The translations under genes were made by a program, and so were the position numbers. The notes beneath the pieces are model-generated. The model saw nothing but the letters and a program-made list of their open reading frames with translations. It was not told the origin of the DNA and ran no database searches. 64,000 bases of DNA, taken from Sphingomonas sp. OK281 (GTDB lineage: Bacteria; Pseudomonadota; Alphaproteobacteria; Sphingomonadales; Sphingomonadaceae). The stretch spans positions 1,054,001 to 1,118,000 of the forward strand of contig NZ_FOVZ01000002.1 of the NCBI RefSeq assembly GCF_900115295.1, read 5' to 3'. This document shows, in pieces, positions 38,054-47,262 of the stretch (the first letter of the stretch is position 1; each line of letters opens with the position of its first letter).

Positions 38054-38149
38054 TCAACAAGTCCAACGCCTAGGCCGTGAATGGCGGATGATGGGTCCCG
38101 TGTGATGTTTTTCACTCTCCAGGTTAGACCGGCCGTCAATAGCCAGTCT

Positions 38150-38761
38150 TCAAACAGCTACTTTCGACGTTACCTCTGCTTTTCTTTTTCCAAATAGTTT
38201 CCATCCCAGAAATCCTGCCGCGAGAAGACCTACGACGACCCAGGTCAGATTCCCGAGCAAGCTCGCCACGGTCTGAACCTGATCGCTGAATTGGCGTCCA
38301 AGCGAGACGTATATAAAAAGCCAGAGCAGTTCGCCGGCGACGTCGAGCAGGATGAACCGTCCCCAGGGGTATTCCGTAAGGCCGCTCGTTACATTTATCC
38401 AAGGTCCAAGCGGGCCGATCAACCAGCGGCTGAAGAAGATACCCCAACCTGCCCATTTGCGCGAGTAGGTCTCCGCTTGCGCCACCTTGTCAGCGCCACC
38501 AATGCGCTTCGTCACGGCCGTAAGAAGCGGGCGGCCCCCGTAACGACCAAATGCATAGCCGATCTGGTCGCCAAGCACAGCGCCGGCCGCACCTGAAAGC
38601 ACTACCGGCCAGAAGCTTAGTTCACCCTGCGCGACGAACGATCCCATTGCGATCAGCGTCAACGAGCTGGGGAAAGGAAGCCCTGCAGCCGCCAGCACCA
38701 TCGCGCCAAACAGTGCGGGCAAGCCGTAGGTCGTCAGCAGTTCGAGCAGCTGTTCCGTCAC
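38150..38761 (-). CDS. DedA-family membrane protein
   Basis: DedA/SNARE-associated proteins are polytopic inner-membrane proteins, some of which move undecaprenyl phosphate or polar lipids. The 203-residue product has the typical GLPFPSSLTLIAMGSFVAQG, GDQIGYAFGRYGG and FFSRWLIGPLGPWINVTSGL (the RWxxGPLG region), and a C-terminal helix. The start is GTG at 38761, whose GTGA overlaps the stop of the gene before it. It is the last gene of a five-gene coupled operon. Confidence 0.92.
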   Translation of the reverse strand: MTEQLLELLTTYGLPALFGAMVLAAAGLPFPSSLTLIAMGSFVAQGELSFWPVVLSGAAGAVLGDQIGYAFGRYGGRPLLTAVTKRIGGADKVAQAETYSRKWAGWGIFFSRWLIGPLGPWINVTSGLTEYPWGRFILLDVAGELLWLFIYVSLGRQFSDQVQTVASLLGNLTWVVVGLLAAGFLGWKLFGKRKAEVTSKVAV

Positions 38762-39165
38762 GACATCGATCTCTTCGGCGGGGAAGACTGCAATGGCGGG
38801 GCAGGTGGTGGGTAGGGCGGCCGGGCGTGGACGATCGCGTAAGTAAGCTTGGCTTCGATCTGTGTCATTGTTTGTCCGGTGTCCTGCGCGATGCGGCCGA
38901 GCGGACGGCGATCGGGTTCCGGCGGCAGGCTCAGCGCGCGGTGCAGGACGTGGGGTGGCACATGATACGAATGCGCGACGTACCCTATCGTCATCCAGCG
39001 CTCGATCGGTTCGTCACGGTGCGCGTTCCAGTAGATCGCGTCGCTAACGGTGCGCGCCGCATGGTAGCCGGTGAACGCCACCATGGCGACGAACAGGGCG
39101 ATCAGCAGGCGCCGCCACATACGGTCGCGCGTCATCCCATTCCGCGTCAATTCATCTCGTGTCAT
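38758..39165 (-). CDS. Small single-helix membrane protein
   Basis: The 135-residue product starts MTRDELTRNGMTRDRMWRRL, has one membrane helix (LIALFVAMVAFTGYHAA), then a soluble region (RWMTIGYVAHSYHVPPHVLH) and a Pro-rich tail (HARPPYPPPAPPLQSSPP). No named family is recognised. It overlaps the ArsB-like gene by ATGA and dedA by GTGA, so its translation is coupled to both. Context suggests a partner of one of these transporters. Confidence 0.8.
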   Translation of the reverse strand: MTRDELTRNGMTRDRMWRRLLIALFVAMVAFTGYHAARTVSDAIYWNAHRDEPIERWMTIGYVAHSYHVPPHVLHRALSLPPEPDRRPLGRIAQDTGQTMTQIEAKLTYAIVHARPPYPPPAPPLQSSPPKRSMS

Positions 39166-40412
39166 CCTAAGGCAATCCTGACTCCCAAAGCAGCGATCAA
39201 TGCCAGCGGCATCGCCACCGCGCCGACCTTCAGGAACCGCCAGAACCCGATGTCCTCGCCCTCCCGCCGGATCGCCTGCAACCACAATATCGTCGCCAAG
39301 CTGCCGGTGATGGACAGATTGGGGCCAAGGTCGACGCCGATCAGCAAGCCGTCGACGACCAGCTTGGGCGGCTGGGCCTGGGCAACCGCGGTGCTGGCAA
39401 CCAGGCCTGCGGGCAGGTTGTTCATCAGGTTCGATCCGAACGCCAGGATCGTCCCCGATACCGCCGACGCCTGCGCCGGATCGGCCGACGCGGTGCGGAT
39501 CGCGTGCGCGACCCACGCGATCACGCCGGTCAGGTCGAGCGCCTCGACCAGGACGAACAGTCCCGCGACCAGCGGCAGCACGCTCCACGAGATATCGCGC
39601 AGCAGCGCGACCGGCGACGACCGGGCGATCGTGCAGACCGCCAGCGTCGTGACGATACCGGCGATCGCGGTCGGCAGGCCGAGCTCGATATCGAGCGCGG
39701 ATACGGTCAGCAGCACGATCGCGGTGGTGACGATCCCGACGAACGCGGCCTTGCCGCCCGCGGTCAGCGGGGTGCGCTCGACCGCGCTGGTGCAGCTACC
39801 TGCCAGCCGCGTGCGCTCGAGCCAGCGTAGCACGGCGAAGGTGACGACGATCGACGCCAGCGACGGCAGCGCGAACGAGGCGAACCACTGGCCCAGCGGC
39901 GGCATCTTGCCACCGTAGAGGACGAGGTTGGCGGGGTTGGAGATCGGCAGGACGAAGCTTGCCGCATTCGCGATCAGCGCGCAGGCGAACAGCAGGGGCA
40001 GGGGGTCGGCCTTCGCCTTCTTTGCCGCGGCATAGACCGCCGGGGTCAGCACCACCGCGGTCGCGTCGTTCGACAGGAAAGTTGTCGTGACGATCCCGGT
40101 CACGTAGACCAGCGCGAACAGCCGTGCGGTCGATCCCTTTGCGTGGATCGCCGCGGTCGCCGCGACCCAGTCGAACAGGCCTTGCGCGCGGGCAACCTCG
40201 CTCAGCAGCATCATGCCGATCAGGAACAGATAGACGTCCATCCCCTTGGCGACCGCGCCGATCGCCGCGGGGAAGGGCATCAGCCCGAACAGCAGAAGCA
40301 ACGCTGCCCCTGCCACCGCCCAGATCGCCTCCGGCCAGCGGAACGGTCGTGCGATCACCGCAGCGGTCGAGGCAGCGCAGATACCCCAGGTGGCGCCGGT
40401 AGTGAGGATCAC
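39162..40412 (-). CDS. ArsB/NhaD-type anion permease
   Basis: This is an ion-transporter superfamily permease of the inner membrane. The 416-residue product has about 11 predicted helices, with the conserved TTTFLSNDATAVVLTPAVYA and FGSNLMNNLPAGLVASTAVA half-repeats and GVDLGPNLSITGSLATILWL, all typical of ArsB-type arsenite exporters. I chose GTG at 40412 (VILTTGATWGICAAS) because GTGA overlaps the upstream stop. No arsR or arsC lies nearby, so arsenite as substrate is unproven. Confidence 0.88.
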   Translation of the reverse strand: MILTTGATWGICAASTAAVIARPFRWPEAIWAVAGAALLLLFGLMPFPAAIGAVAKGMDVYLFLIGMMLLSEVARAQGLFDWVAATAAIHAKGSTARLFALVYVTGIVTTTFLSNDATAVVLTPAVYAAAKKAKADPLPLLFACALIANAASFVLPISNPANLVLYGGKMPPLGQWFASFALPSLASIVVTFAVLRWLERTRLAGSCTSAVERTPLTAGGKAAFVGIVTTAIVLLTVSALDIELGLPTAIAGIVTTLAVCTIARSSPVALLRDISWSVLPLVAGLFVLVEALDLTGVIAWVAHAIRTASADPAQASAVSGTILAFGSNLMNNLPAGLVASTAVAQAQPPKLVVDGLLIGVDLGPNLSITGSLATILWLQAIRREGEDIGFWRFLKVGAVAMPLALIAALGVRIALG

Positions 40413-41536
40413 CAGTGCTTCCCGTTCCTGTTCGGGCCGAGCTGCGTGCCGGCGATGCCGTGCTCGGGCCATGCGCCGATGCTGTGGAGATCGCGACCCG
40501 GCGCGATCGGCACACCGCGACGCGGGATATCCGCTTCGCCGCGGACCAGGACTTCGACCATATCGCGGTCGGTGCCGACGCTGGCCGCAACGCGGTGGAG
40601 GCCGGCGTCGAGCGTGATGCTCAACGACCAGAGCGCCGTGCCCGACACGGCGAGCATCGGCTGGGCGATGCCGTCGTCGACCGACAGCATCACCGGCTGT
40701 GTCGTGCCGCCGAACAGCTTGGCGACAATCTCGACCTCGCCTGGCCGCGGGACCTGTGTGGCATCGGCGGGGCGCGTCACCAGCCGGATGTCGGCAGGCG
40801 CGACGATCTGGACGAACGGCCAGTCGCTACCGGTCTCTTTGAACCGCCAGCTCGGCACGCGGCCGCGGACCGTGACGATCGAGAAACCGGGCTTGCCGTC
40901 GTCTTCCTCGATTTCCCCGATCGAACGCGTTGCGCCGTAGACGACCCGTCCGTCGTTGAGCAGCTCGTTGTAATGCGTATGCCCGGTATCGACGAAGGCG
41001 ACGCGGGCATCGGCGAAGATGCGGGCGATATCCTCGCCATCCGCGGCAAGGTCGCCGGGATAGGCATGCATGAACACGAGCGGCGTCTGCCGCTCCGCCT
41101 CGGCGCGCGCGAGTTCCTCCAGCAAGCGGTTGCGGTGGTGCATCGTCAGCCGAAAATCGGGGCCGCCCGCACCCGCCGAGATGATGTCGAGGAAGATGCA
41201 GCGATGCCCGGCGATGACCTCGACCTCGGGCCGGTTCGCTTCGGCAAAAGCGGCGTCGTAATGCGCGAGATCGCCGAGTTCGAAATCGTGATCGCCGGGG
41301 ATGACCCGGTAGGGCAGGCGCAGCGGGGCGAGCGTATCGGTGATGACCCGGTATTGTTCGGCCGTCGCGTGATTGGCATTGTCGCCGGGCAGGTAGACGA
41401 AGTCCGCGGCGTCGCCGAGATGCGCATTGATCTCCGCGACGATCGCGGCAAGCCGGTCGCGGCTCTGCCAGCCGTTCGCCTCGTCCATGTGCAGATCGCC
41501 GATGTGCACCCACGTGATGGAGGAAGGGTGGGTCAC
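40409..41536 (-). CDS. Calcineurin-like metallophosphoesterase, 375 aa
   Basis: The two-metal phosphoesterase motifs are all present: WVHIGDLHMDEANG, VYLPGDNANHA, VIPGDHDFELGDL, VFMHAYPGD and FVDTGHTHYNELL. A C-terminal beta-rich domain (about 240-375) has no named match. There is no signal peptide, so it is cytoplasmic. I chose the GTG at 41536 (VTHPSSITWVHIGDLH), which overlaps the MFS stop as GTGA; a much longer open frame upstream is a shadow of the MFS gene. Its substrate may be what the neighbouring transporters handle. Confidence 0.88.
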   Translation of the reverse strand: MTHPSSITWVHIGDLHMDEANGWQSRDRLAAIVAEINAHLGDAADFVYLPGDNANHATAEQYRVITDTLAPLRLPYRVIPGDHDFELGDLAHYDAAFAEANRPEVEVIAGHRCIFLDIISAGAGGPDFRLTMHHRNRLLEELARAEAERQTPLVFMHAYPGDLAADGEDIARIFADARVAFVDTGHTHYNELLNDGRVVYGATRSIGEIEEDDGKPGFSIVTVRGRVPSWRFKETGSDWPFVQIVAPADIRLVTRPADATQVPRPGEVEIVAKLFGGTTQPVMLSVDDGIAQPMLAVSGTALWSLSITLDAGLHRVAASVGTDRDMVEVLVRGEADIPRRGVPIAPGRDLHSIGAWPEHGIAGTQLGPNRNGKHW

Positions 41537-42783
41537 TTGTGCGTCTCCGGCATGGCAATGAGGTACAGCACGAACCCCGCCGACGCGATCCCGGCGAGCG
41601 TCAGGAAGCTTGCACTGTATCCGGCCCAGACGATGATCGATCCGGCCAGCGTCGCCGACAATGCCGCCCCCAGGCCGAACACGCTCGACACGACGCCCTG
41701 GCTGACGTTGAACCGGCCGGATCCCTTGGTCAGGTCGGCAACGATCACCGGGAACAGGGCGCCGAAGATTCCCGCGCCGATCCCGTCGAGCGCCTGCACG
41801 CTGACCAGCCACCAAGGATCGTTCGACACGGTGTAGAGCGCGCCGCGCGCCGCCAGGAAGCCGAACGCGACCAGGAAGATCGGCTTGGTGCCCCAGCGCT
41901 CGGTGTTGCGCCCGACGACGATCGCGACCGGCACCATCACGAGCTGCGCGGCGACGATGCAGGCGGCGGTCAGCGACGTCGCCTTGTCGGTGCCGACGGT
42001 GCGACCGAGCAGCTGGCTGACCGAGGTCAGCATTGCCGCATTTGCGAGATGGAAGGTGAACGCGGCCGCCGCGAAGATCATCAACGGGCGATTTTCGATC
42101 AACGTCTTCCAGCCGCTCGGCTCCTCGCAGTCTTCTTCCGGCTCGCAGTCGAGGCCGCGCGCGACCGCATTGTCGATGTCGTCGTTCTTGAGCCGCCCCG
42201 CGACGATGACGCTCGCGACCGTCAGCCCCGCCATCAGCCAGAAGACGACGACCGGACCGAACGACCAGGCAAGGACGCCGGCAAGCGCTGCCGACACGGC
42301 ATTGCCGGCGTGGTTGAACGCCTCGTTGCGACCGACCCGCTTGGCGAACAGCTTCGGCCCGACCAGTCCCAGCGTGATCGCCGAGATCGCCGGCGCAAAG
42401 ATCGCGCCCGCCGCAGCCGCGATCGACTGGGTGACCGTCACCATCGTGAAGCCCGATACGATCGGCAGCGACAAGCTGCTCAGTGTTACCAGCAGGGCGC
42501 CAGCGATGACGATGCGCGGCTTGTTCTTCGCCCGGTCGATCAACCCGCCCGCTGGCGTCTGCGACAACAGGCCGACGATCCCGGCGATGGTCAGCACGAG
42601 GCCGACCGTCGCTTCGTTCCAGCCATGCGAAGGCCCACGTACGACCAGCAGGTAGATCGCGAGATACGGCCCGAGTCCGTCGCGGACGTCGGCTAGGAAA
42701 AAGTTGAGCGCGTCGAGCGTACCTGTAGGCACGCTGCGCTGCGCCGTGTCTTTCGTCTCGGGCATGGCTGCCGCAGAGGCCAT
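41533..42783 (-). CDS. MFS transporter
   Basis: This is a major-facilitator transporter and the first gene of the five-gene operon. The 416-residue product has about 12 helices, the family loop motif PAGGLIDRAKNKPRIVIAGA between helices 2 and 3, and an acidic central loop (DCEPEEDCEEPSGW). I chose the ATG at 42783 (MASAAAMPETKDTAQRS); a longer frame upstream lacks family support. Substrate is unknown. Confidence 0.9.
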   Translation of the reverse strand: MASAAAMPETKDTAQRSVPTGTLDALNFFLADVRDGLGPYLAIYLLVVRGPSHGWNEATVGLVLTIAGIVGLLSQTPAGGLIDRAKNKPRIVIAGALLVTLSSLSLPIVSGFTMVTVTQSIAAAAGAIFAPAISAITLGLVGPKLFAKRVGRNEAFNHAGNAVSAALAGVLAWSFGPVVVFWLMAGLTVASVIVAGRLKNDDIDNAVARGLDCEPEEDCEEPSGWKTLIENRPLMIFAAAAFTFHLANAAMLTSVSQLLGRTVGTDKATSLTAACIVAAQLVMVPVAIVVGRNTERWGTKPIFLVAFGFLAARGALYTVSNDPWWLVSVQALDGIGAGIFGALFPVIVADLTKGSGRFNVSQGVVSSVFGLGAALSATLAGSIIVWAGYSASFLTLAGIASAGFVLYLIAMPETHK

Positions 42784-43388
42784 CGGGTTTCTCCAGATTT
42801 CGCGTAAAGAACAATGCAGCGGGCAGTAAAGCGCGTCACAGACGGTAGCCTGAACGATGCCGTTCAGGTTGCATTTACAATGGCTTAAGGCATGCCGTAT
42901 TGGCTGCGCGATATCGTTTCGGAGCGCATACAAGTTCCGAAGTGGACCGATATTCATAAAAAATAACGATACATGACAATCTGTTAAAGCTTGTATGAAT
43001 GAGAATTCGCAGTTGGGTAGAGAGCGTTAACTATGGTGCGCGTTCCATGGGGCGTTGATGGGCATGCCCCTGGACTGGCAAACTGTAGATTGAGGAAAAT
43101 CCGATGGAATGTCCCGAGTCTGACGAGTGTGGGCAAGGTGGCGGCCGGAGCTGTTGTTGAGGGAAGCGACAGTTTCGCAGCCGACGAACGGCCCCGGCCC
43201 CGGACCCGGCCCCGGACCCGTGCGCGTGATGTTGAGGCACCAGAAGCGGTCATGGTGCCGAGATGAATGGGTATTCGAAGTTTGGGAGCGGCCGAGGCCG
43301 CCTGGGCGTCCGGATGTGGGTCTGGCTGGAAGCCGTAAGGCAGTGTGGTATCGCCCACTTGCAGATATTCGCCCGTTAGATCACGTTG
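42784..43388. other. Gene-poor spacer with promoter for the MFS operon
   Basis: The AT-rich part at 42940-43000 is the likely promoter area for the minus-strand operon. A CCCCGG-type short tandem repeat lies at about 43190-43220 (GGCCCCGGACCC twice). No convincing gene was found; the minus-strand frame at 42984-43358 looks like a GC artefact. Confidence 0.5.
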
Positions 43389-43838
43389 ATGTCCATGACA
43401 TACGGATCGGTCGCCCGCTGGTACCCTGTTCCAGAACTAGCTGAACGCCCGGCTAGCATCTTTGACTTGAACTGGCAGGGTGGTGAGCAGCGACTTATCG
43501 CGACGGTGCGTTACGCGATGAACGCGGACGAAAATGAAAATAGTTCCAGCAGCGTGGTGACTTTTGACGATGTGGTCGCCTTCCAAATGCTCGATGAAAA
43601 CATGGACGTGACAGAGGTAACGGACGACGACGCAATGCTGTTGAAACTCCCGTATCCATATGGAGGCCGCTGGCCTTACCTCCAGGTTCATGCTTCCGAC
43701 TGGATCAAGCAACTGGCTGAGCGCGACGGCACTTGGGATGCCGCTGACTTTCAACATTTCGTCATCACAAGCCGGAATATGCATTTGCATGTAGCATGTC
43801 ACACGCCGTCATGTACTGGCTACGACCCAGCGGTGTGA
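43389..43838 (+). CDS. Hypothetical protein, 149 aa
   Basis: This is an acidic soluble protein with no recognised domain. It reads coherently throughout (WYPVPELAERPASIFDLNWQ, SSSSVVTFDDVVAFQMLDEN, GRWPYLQVHASDWIKQLAER). Both a TTG at 43386 and ATGs at 43389 and 43395 could start it. Size and composition resemble small immunity-like proteins, but no toxin gene is adjacent. Confidence 0.55.
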   Translation: MSMTYGSVARWYPVPELAERPASIFDLNWQGGEQRLIATVRYAMNADENENSSSSVVTFDDVVAFQMLDENMDVTEVTDDDAMLLKLPYPYGGRWPYLQVHASDWIKQLAERDGTWDAADFQHFVITSRNMHLHVACHTPSCTGYDPAV

Positions 43839-43920
43839 TCGCGAACGTCCGCTTCCCTCTCAACCCAGCCATTCCGCTCACGCCGCTTGCGGACATTCTA
43901 ACAGTCTGTTCAAACGGCCA

Positions 43921-44403
43921 ATGATCGCGATTCTGCGCCTTATCGCAGCCTTGGCTGCTGCTCTTGTGGGTTGCCATGACAGCGATGCGACAGAACGCGA
44001 TGCGTGCGTACACGTTAATGGAAGCTATAGATCGGTTTCTATCGATCTCTCAACTCTGTTTCTTGTTCCGGCCGACAAGGGAATCGAGAAGGCAGCAAGC
44101 ATGATACCTCGCTGTTATTCCAAGCTTCCGTTAGGATCGTATAAGAATTACCTCATGCGCATCGGCGTATACTTTGGCGACGGCGGGACATATGTTGCTT
44201 ACCGGGTCGCAGGCGTGACGCATACGGTGCTACTATTCAGGGTCAACCAGAACGGCGACATACTTGATGCGAGTCGAACAACGCGCCCTTTCATTACTGA
44301 AGCCAACGTCCGTCAACCGCTTCATCCCGTTCATTCTCGTTCGCCCAATTGCAGACACTCGCTTGATGCTAACAAAGCCATATGCCGGTTGCATCGCCCT
44401 TAA
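43921..44403 (+). CDS. Hypothetical exported protein or lipoprotein, 160 aa
   Basis: The N-terminus (MIAILRLIAALAAALVGCHD) is a lipoprotein-like signal with LVGC. The next ~110 residues read well (VNGSYRSVSIDLSTLFLVPA, YLMRIGVYFGDGGTYVAYRV). The last ~35 residues are irregular, so a late frameshift is possible. No family is recognised. Confidence 0.5.
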   Translation: MIAILRLIAALAAALVGCHDSDATERDACVHVNGSYRSVSIDLSTLFLVPADKGIEKAASMIPRCYSKLPLGSYKNYLMRIGVYFGDGGTYVAYRVAGVTHTVLLFRVNQNGDILDASRTTRPFITEANVRQPLHPVHSRSPNCRHSLDANKAICRLHRP

Positions 44404-44440
44404 TGCCTCCAATAACTTCACCGCCTTTGTCTCAGAAGTA

Positions 44441-44950
44441 AGCCTCCGACGGGTGCCGCCTGGCTGGTCGCGGCGCGAGGATAAAGGGCGTCCTTACAGC
44501 CGTACGTAAAGACGTCCGTACCGACCATGGCGCAGATGACAATATTGGCGGGGCCGGAGCGTCGCCGTCGCTGGAGCGATGAACAGCGCGAGCGGATTCT
44601 TTCGGATGCGTTTCAATCAGGTGCCAGGGTCTGCGACGTAGCGCGTCGTCATGACGTCGCCCGCAGCCTGATCTACCAGTGGCGGCGTGCGGCGCGGCGC
44701 TCGGCGGAGCCGGCGTTCATGCCGGCGGAGCTGTTGGACGAGCCGCCTGAGAAGGCGTCCGAGACCACGCTCGCTATCGTTCTCGATCTGGCCGACGGCG
44801 GACAGCTGAGGATTTTCGCATCGGCGTCGCCGGCGTTGGCGGTCGCGGCGCTGAAGGCGATGCGATGATCCCGTCGGACGCGCGGGTGTGGATTGCGATT
44901 CGGCACACCGACAGGCGCAAAGGTATGTAGGGACTGGCGTTGCTGGAACA
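44441..44950 (+). mobile_element. IS66-family element, left-end fragment
   Basis: The fragment begins with an IS66-like terminal sequence (GTAAGCCTCCGACGGGTGCC at 44441), then tnpA, then the first codons of tnpB (ATG at 44865: MIPSDARVWIAI, HTD, then a TAG). tnpB stops matching after about 25 codons and tnpC is absent. The element is abruptly fused to a CHAD-domain gene, so it is a one-ended remnant. Confidence 0.75.
44527..44868 (+). CDS. tnpA: IS66-type accessory protein TnpA
   Basis: The 113-residue product has the helix-turn-helix of IS66 OrfA: RRRRWSDEQRERILSDAF, ARVCDVARRHDVARSLIYQW. The C-terminal part (TLAIVLDLADGGQLRIFASA) and ending (AVAALKAMR) are also typical. The stop overlaps the tnpB remnant start (ATGA). 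It is intact but stranded from tnpB and tnpC. Confidence 0.85.
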   Translation: MAQMTILAGPERRRRWSDEQRERILSDAFQSGARVCDVARRHDVARSLIYQWRRAARRSAEPAFMPAELLDEPPEKASETTLAIVLDLADGGQLRIFASASPALAVAALKAMR

Positions 44951-44952
44951 GC

Positions 44953-45513
44953 AGCGTCGGTGTTCGAGCGGTTGAGCCATGCTCGCGATGCTGCCTATGC
45001 CGCAGTCGACACTGCGCTGGGGTCGGACCGGGTGCGCGCCTTGATGCTCGATCTGACCGAGTGGCTGACGTGCGGGGCGTGGCGCACCAAGCCGTCGATG
45101 CGCGATGCACGGGACGCGTCTGCGCGGCACTTCGCGGCGGGAACGCTGCACGCCCTATTTTGTCGCGTGAGCAAGCGTGGTCGTTCGCCTTCGACACTGG
45201 AGGACGAGGAGCGCCATGAAATCCGGAAGACCGCCAAAAGGCTGCGCTATGGCGCGGAGTTTCTCGGCTCCGTCTTCTCGCGCAGGAAGCGTTCACGTCG
45301 TTACGGGAATTTCGTGGGATCGTTGGAGGAGCTACAGGAGCAGCTTGGCGCACTAAACGATATGGCGACGGCGCGGGCGGTCCTGGACCGGTTCGGCCTG
45401 CGCGATGACCCCGTAGCGAAGGGCCTGCTGGTGCATCGGAAGAAATCGAAGACATCGACGCCGCCGCCCAGGCGTACGACGATCTTTTCGATCGCAAGAC
45501 TTTCTGGGGTTAG
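44953..45513 (+). pseudogene. CHAD-domain protein, 5'-truncated and frameshifted
   Basis: CHAD domains bind polyphosphate. The remnant reads SVFERLSHARDAAYAAVDTA, LMLDLTEWLTCGAWR, then HEIRKTAKRLRYGAEFLGSV and EELQEQLGALNDMATARAVL, which are clear CHAD helices. The N-terminal half is missing at the junction with the IS66 fragment. A one-base deletion near 45437 shifts the frame; in the other frame the tail EIEDIDAAAQAYDDLFDRKT and the stop at 45511 follow. Confidence 0.75.
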
Positions 45514-45696
45514 GGGCGGGGGATCAACGCCCGGCCGGACGATCGAGCGTCGGAACGATCGGCTGATCCCCTTGGTAAGTTCGAAGATGACGCGGCCGAA
45601 AGTTGGAACCCAAGTAGGTTATCTCAAGCGTCCGAGTAGGTTCATGCCTACAGCAACAGGTCACCGCTTATGCCGGCGGATTGTCGCACGACAATG

Positions 45697-46884
45697 TTAC
45701 CGGCTCAACGCGAAGCGGCGGCAATGTTCCAGATAGCCAACTTCGTGAGCCCCAGCCATGGTGACGATAGATTGCCACAGCCAAGACGGCGCATCGAGTT
45801 TGTCATCGCGATCGGTCAGCATGTCGCGCCATGATAATCGGGCACTATTAGTTAATTGCCGGGCGTGCGCCTGGCCCACGACGAACGACAGATATGACGC
45901 GGCCGCGATAGCTTCCTTGCGGCTGAACTGATCAACCTCAATTTTGAGATCCTGCGGCGCCAGTTCGCGTAGCACGACTGGCTTATCCAGAAGGCTGGCC
46001 GCAATCATTCGCTCTCCAAGGTTGGGCGACAGCGCTTTGGCGCCTGCAACCACGCGCTCGGCGGGATCCTGCGGCATTGCCGGTTTATTTCTTATCGGCA
46101 CCACGGGTGAGACCGCCTCCTTGATGTCGACCAGCGCAAGCCGCTCATTCTTCGGCCTGCCATCGGAAACACAAATCAGCACCGCGAACCTGAGGCGCCC
46201 AAGCGAGCTGCACCCCTTCCGCCAGTATGCCGCGTCGACGACCCGAAGGCTTCCATCATTTGCCAGGCCGGCGAGCGCCAAGCTTCGCGCTCGTACCTGC
46301 TCCTCGGCGAACAGCGCGACAATCGCGTCTTTTTCCTGGGCGGCAAGCTTCCAGAAACGCTTGTTATGCGGGATCGTTGGTTCGACATCCTCGAGCCGAT
46401 CCTTTGCAAGATGCCGCCAACGCCTGCCGATCGCCTCCCGTCGCACCGCCCGTACTACATTGGGTTCGCGAGGATCGTCGTCGACGGTCGGGGTTAGCGC
46501 CCGGCTATATCCATCGATCATTGCCTCGATCATTTGTGCGGTCGTGACGCCCGGCAGGTCGGAGCTGCGCGCGGCGGTCTCGAGTGAAAGCCCGAGGCGA
46601 ATGAGGTCGTAAGCGGGGTTGGCGATCACGGTCTGGTCAAGATCGCGGATCTGGATATCGACGCGATGATCGGCGTCGGCCACTGGGCCAAGATTGCCGA
46701 GATGACAGTCGCCGCAAATCCATACGGCCGGGCCGTCCGGAATGCTTGCGGCAACGGGCGAGGCTTCGAGCCACTCGTAAAACTGCGCCGTGTTGCCGCG
46801 AACATAGGCATGGACCGATCGCGACATTTTAAGGGCGCGAGTTCGCGCCAGCACGACCGAGCGCTCGGCGGGGTTCACGGCCAT
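45697..46884 (-). CDS. DUF2252 family protein
   Basis: The 395-residue product matches the DUF2252 pattern, a kinase-like-fold family of unknown function: MSRSVHAYVRGNTAQFYEWL, AVWICGDCHLGNLGPVADAD, IRDLDQTVIANPAYDLIRLG, and a C-terminal AAASYLSFVVGQAHARQL. The HxGN (CHLGN) and DLD motifs resemble APH-type kinase sites. It appears intact. Function is unknown. Confidence 0.85.
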   Translation of the reverse strand: MAVNPAERSVVLARTRALKMSRSVHAYVRGNTAQFYEWLEASPVAASIPDGPAVWICGDCHLGNLGPVADADHRVDIQIRDLDQTVIANPAYDLIRLGLSLETAARSSDLPGVTTAQMIEAMIDGYSRALTPTVDDDPREPNVVRAVRREAIGRRWRHLAKDRLEDVEPTIPHNKRFWKLAAQEKDAIVALFAEEQVRARSLALAGLANDGSLRVVDAAYWRKGCSSLGRLRFAVLICVSDGRPKNERLALVDIKEAVSPVVPIRNKPAMPQDPAERVVAGAKALSPNLGERMIAASLLDKPVVLRELAPQDLKIEVDQFSRKEAIAAASYLSFVVGQAHARQLTNSARLSWRDMLTDRDDKLDAPSWLWQSIVTMAGAHEVGYLEHCRRFALSR

Positions 46885-47262
46885 GGGTAAACTTTCAAAA
46901 CAGGGAGGCTGACAGACTATTTGGTGGGCTATCGAAGGCGGTGTCGCGATTACAAAGACCGTAGCGCACAGGCAACACCGTCACGGCTCAAACCACGCCC
47001 GCCCGCTGCTGCGAGCTGCTCGTCTACCACAAGCTGTTCTAAGCGAGACACAAGCCGATCAAGTTCCCGACGGCATGTATGTGCCGGTTTGCCAGCTAAC
47101 GCCGGTAATGAATGAACGTCTGGAGCTGGATATAACAAAGGGTCGCGGAACGACGGGAACGGGTTTGGCCGGAAGGTCTCGGGCGGGCGCGTTCGCCCAT
47201 TGATAGCCGGTCTTGAAGGGTATCAGCTTGCCAAAAAGCGATCTTTCATTCCGCCTTGGCGA
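46885..47262. other. Gene-poor spacer
   Basis: Only a doubtful minus-strand frame at 46950-47138 (RELDRLVSRLEQLVVDEQLA) has coding-like composition. No domain or start context supports it. Confidence 0.4.

Noticed and set aside
39162-40412. An arsenic resistance operon
   Set aside because: No arsR, arsC, arsH or acr3 gene accompanies the ArsB-like permease, so the substrate is left open.
40409-42814. An 801-codon frame suggesting an MFS-phosphoesterase fusion
   Set aside because: The first ~425 codons are an out-of-frame shadow of the MFS gene. The phosphoesterase starts at GTG 41536, overlapping the MFS stop.
43190-43222. A GPGPGPGP-coding tandem repeat as a possible surface-protein linker
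   Set aside because: The surrounding frame has no convincing start or domain. It is better read as a short GC-rich tandem repeat.
42984-43358. A 124-codon minus-strand gene upstream of the MFS operon
   Set aside because: It is Arg/Ser/Ala-rich with no domain and overlaps a GGCCCCGGACCC tandem repeat that generates artificial frames.
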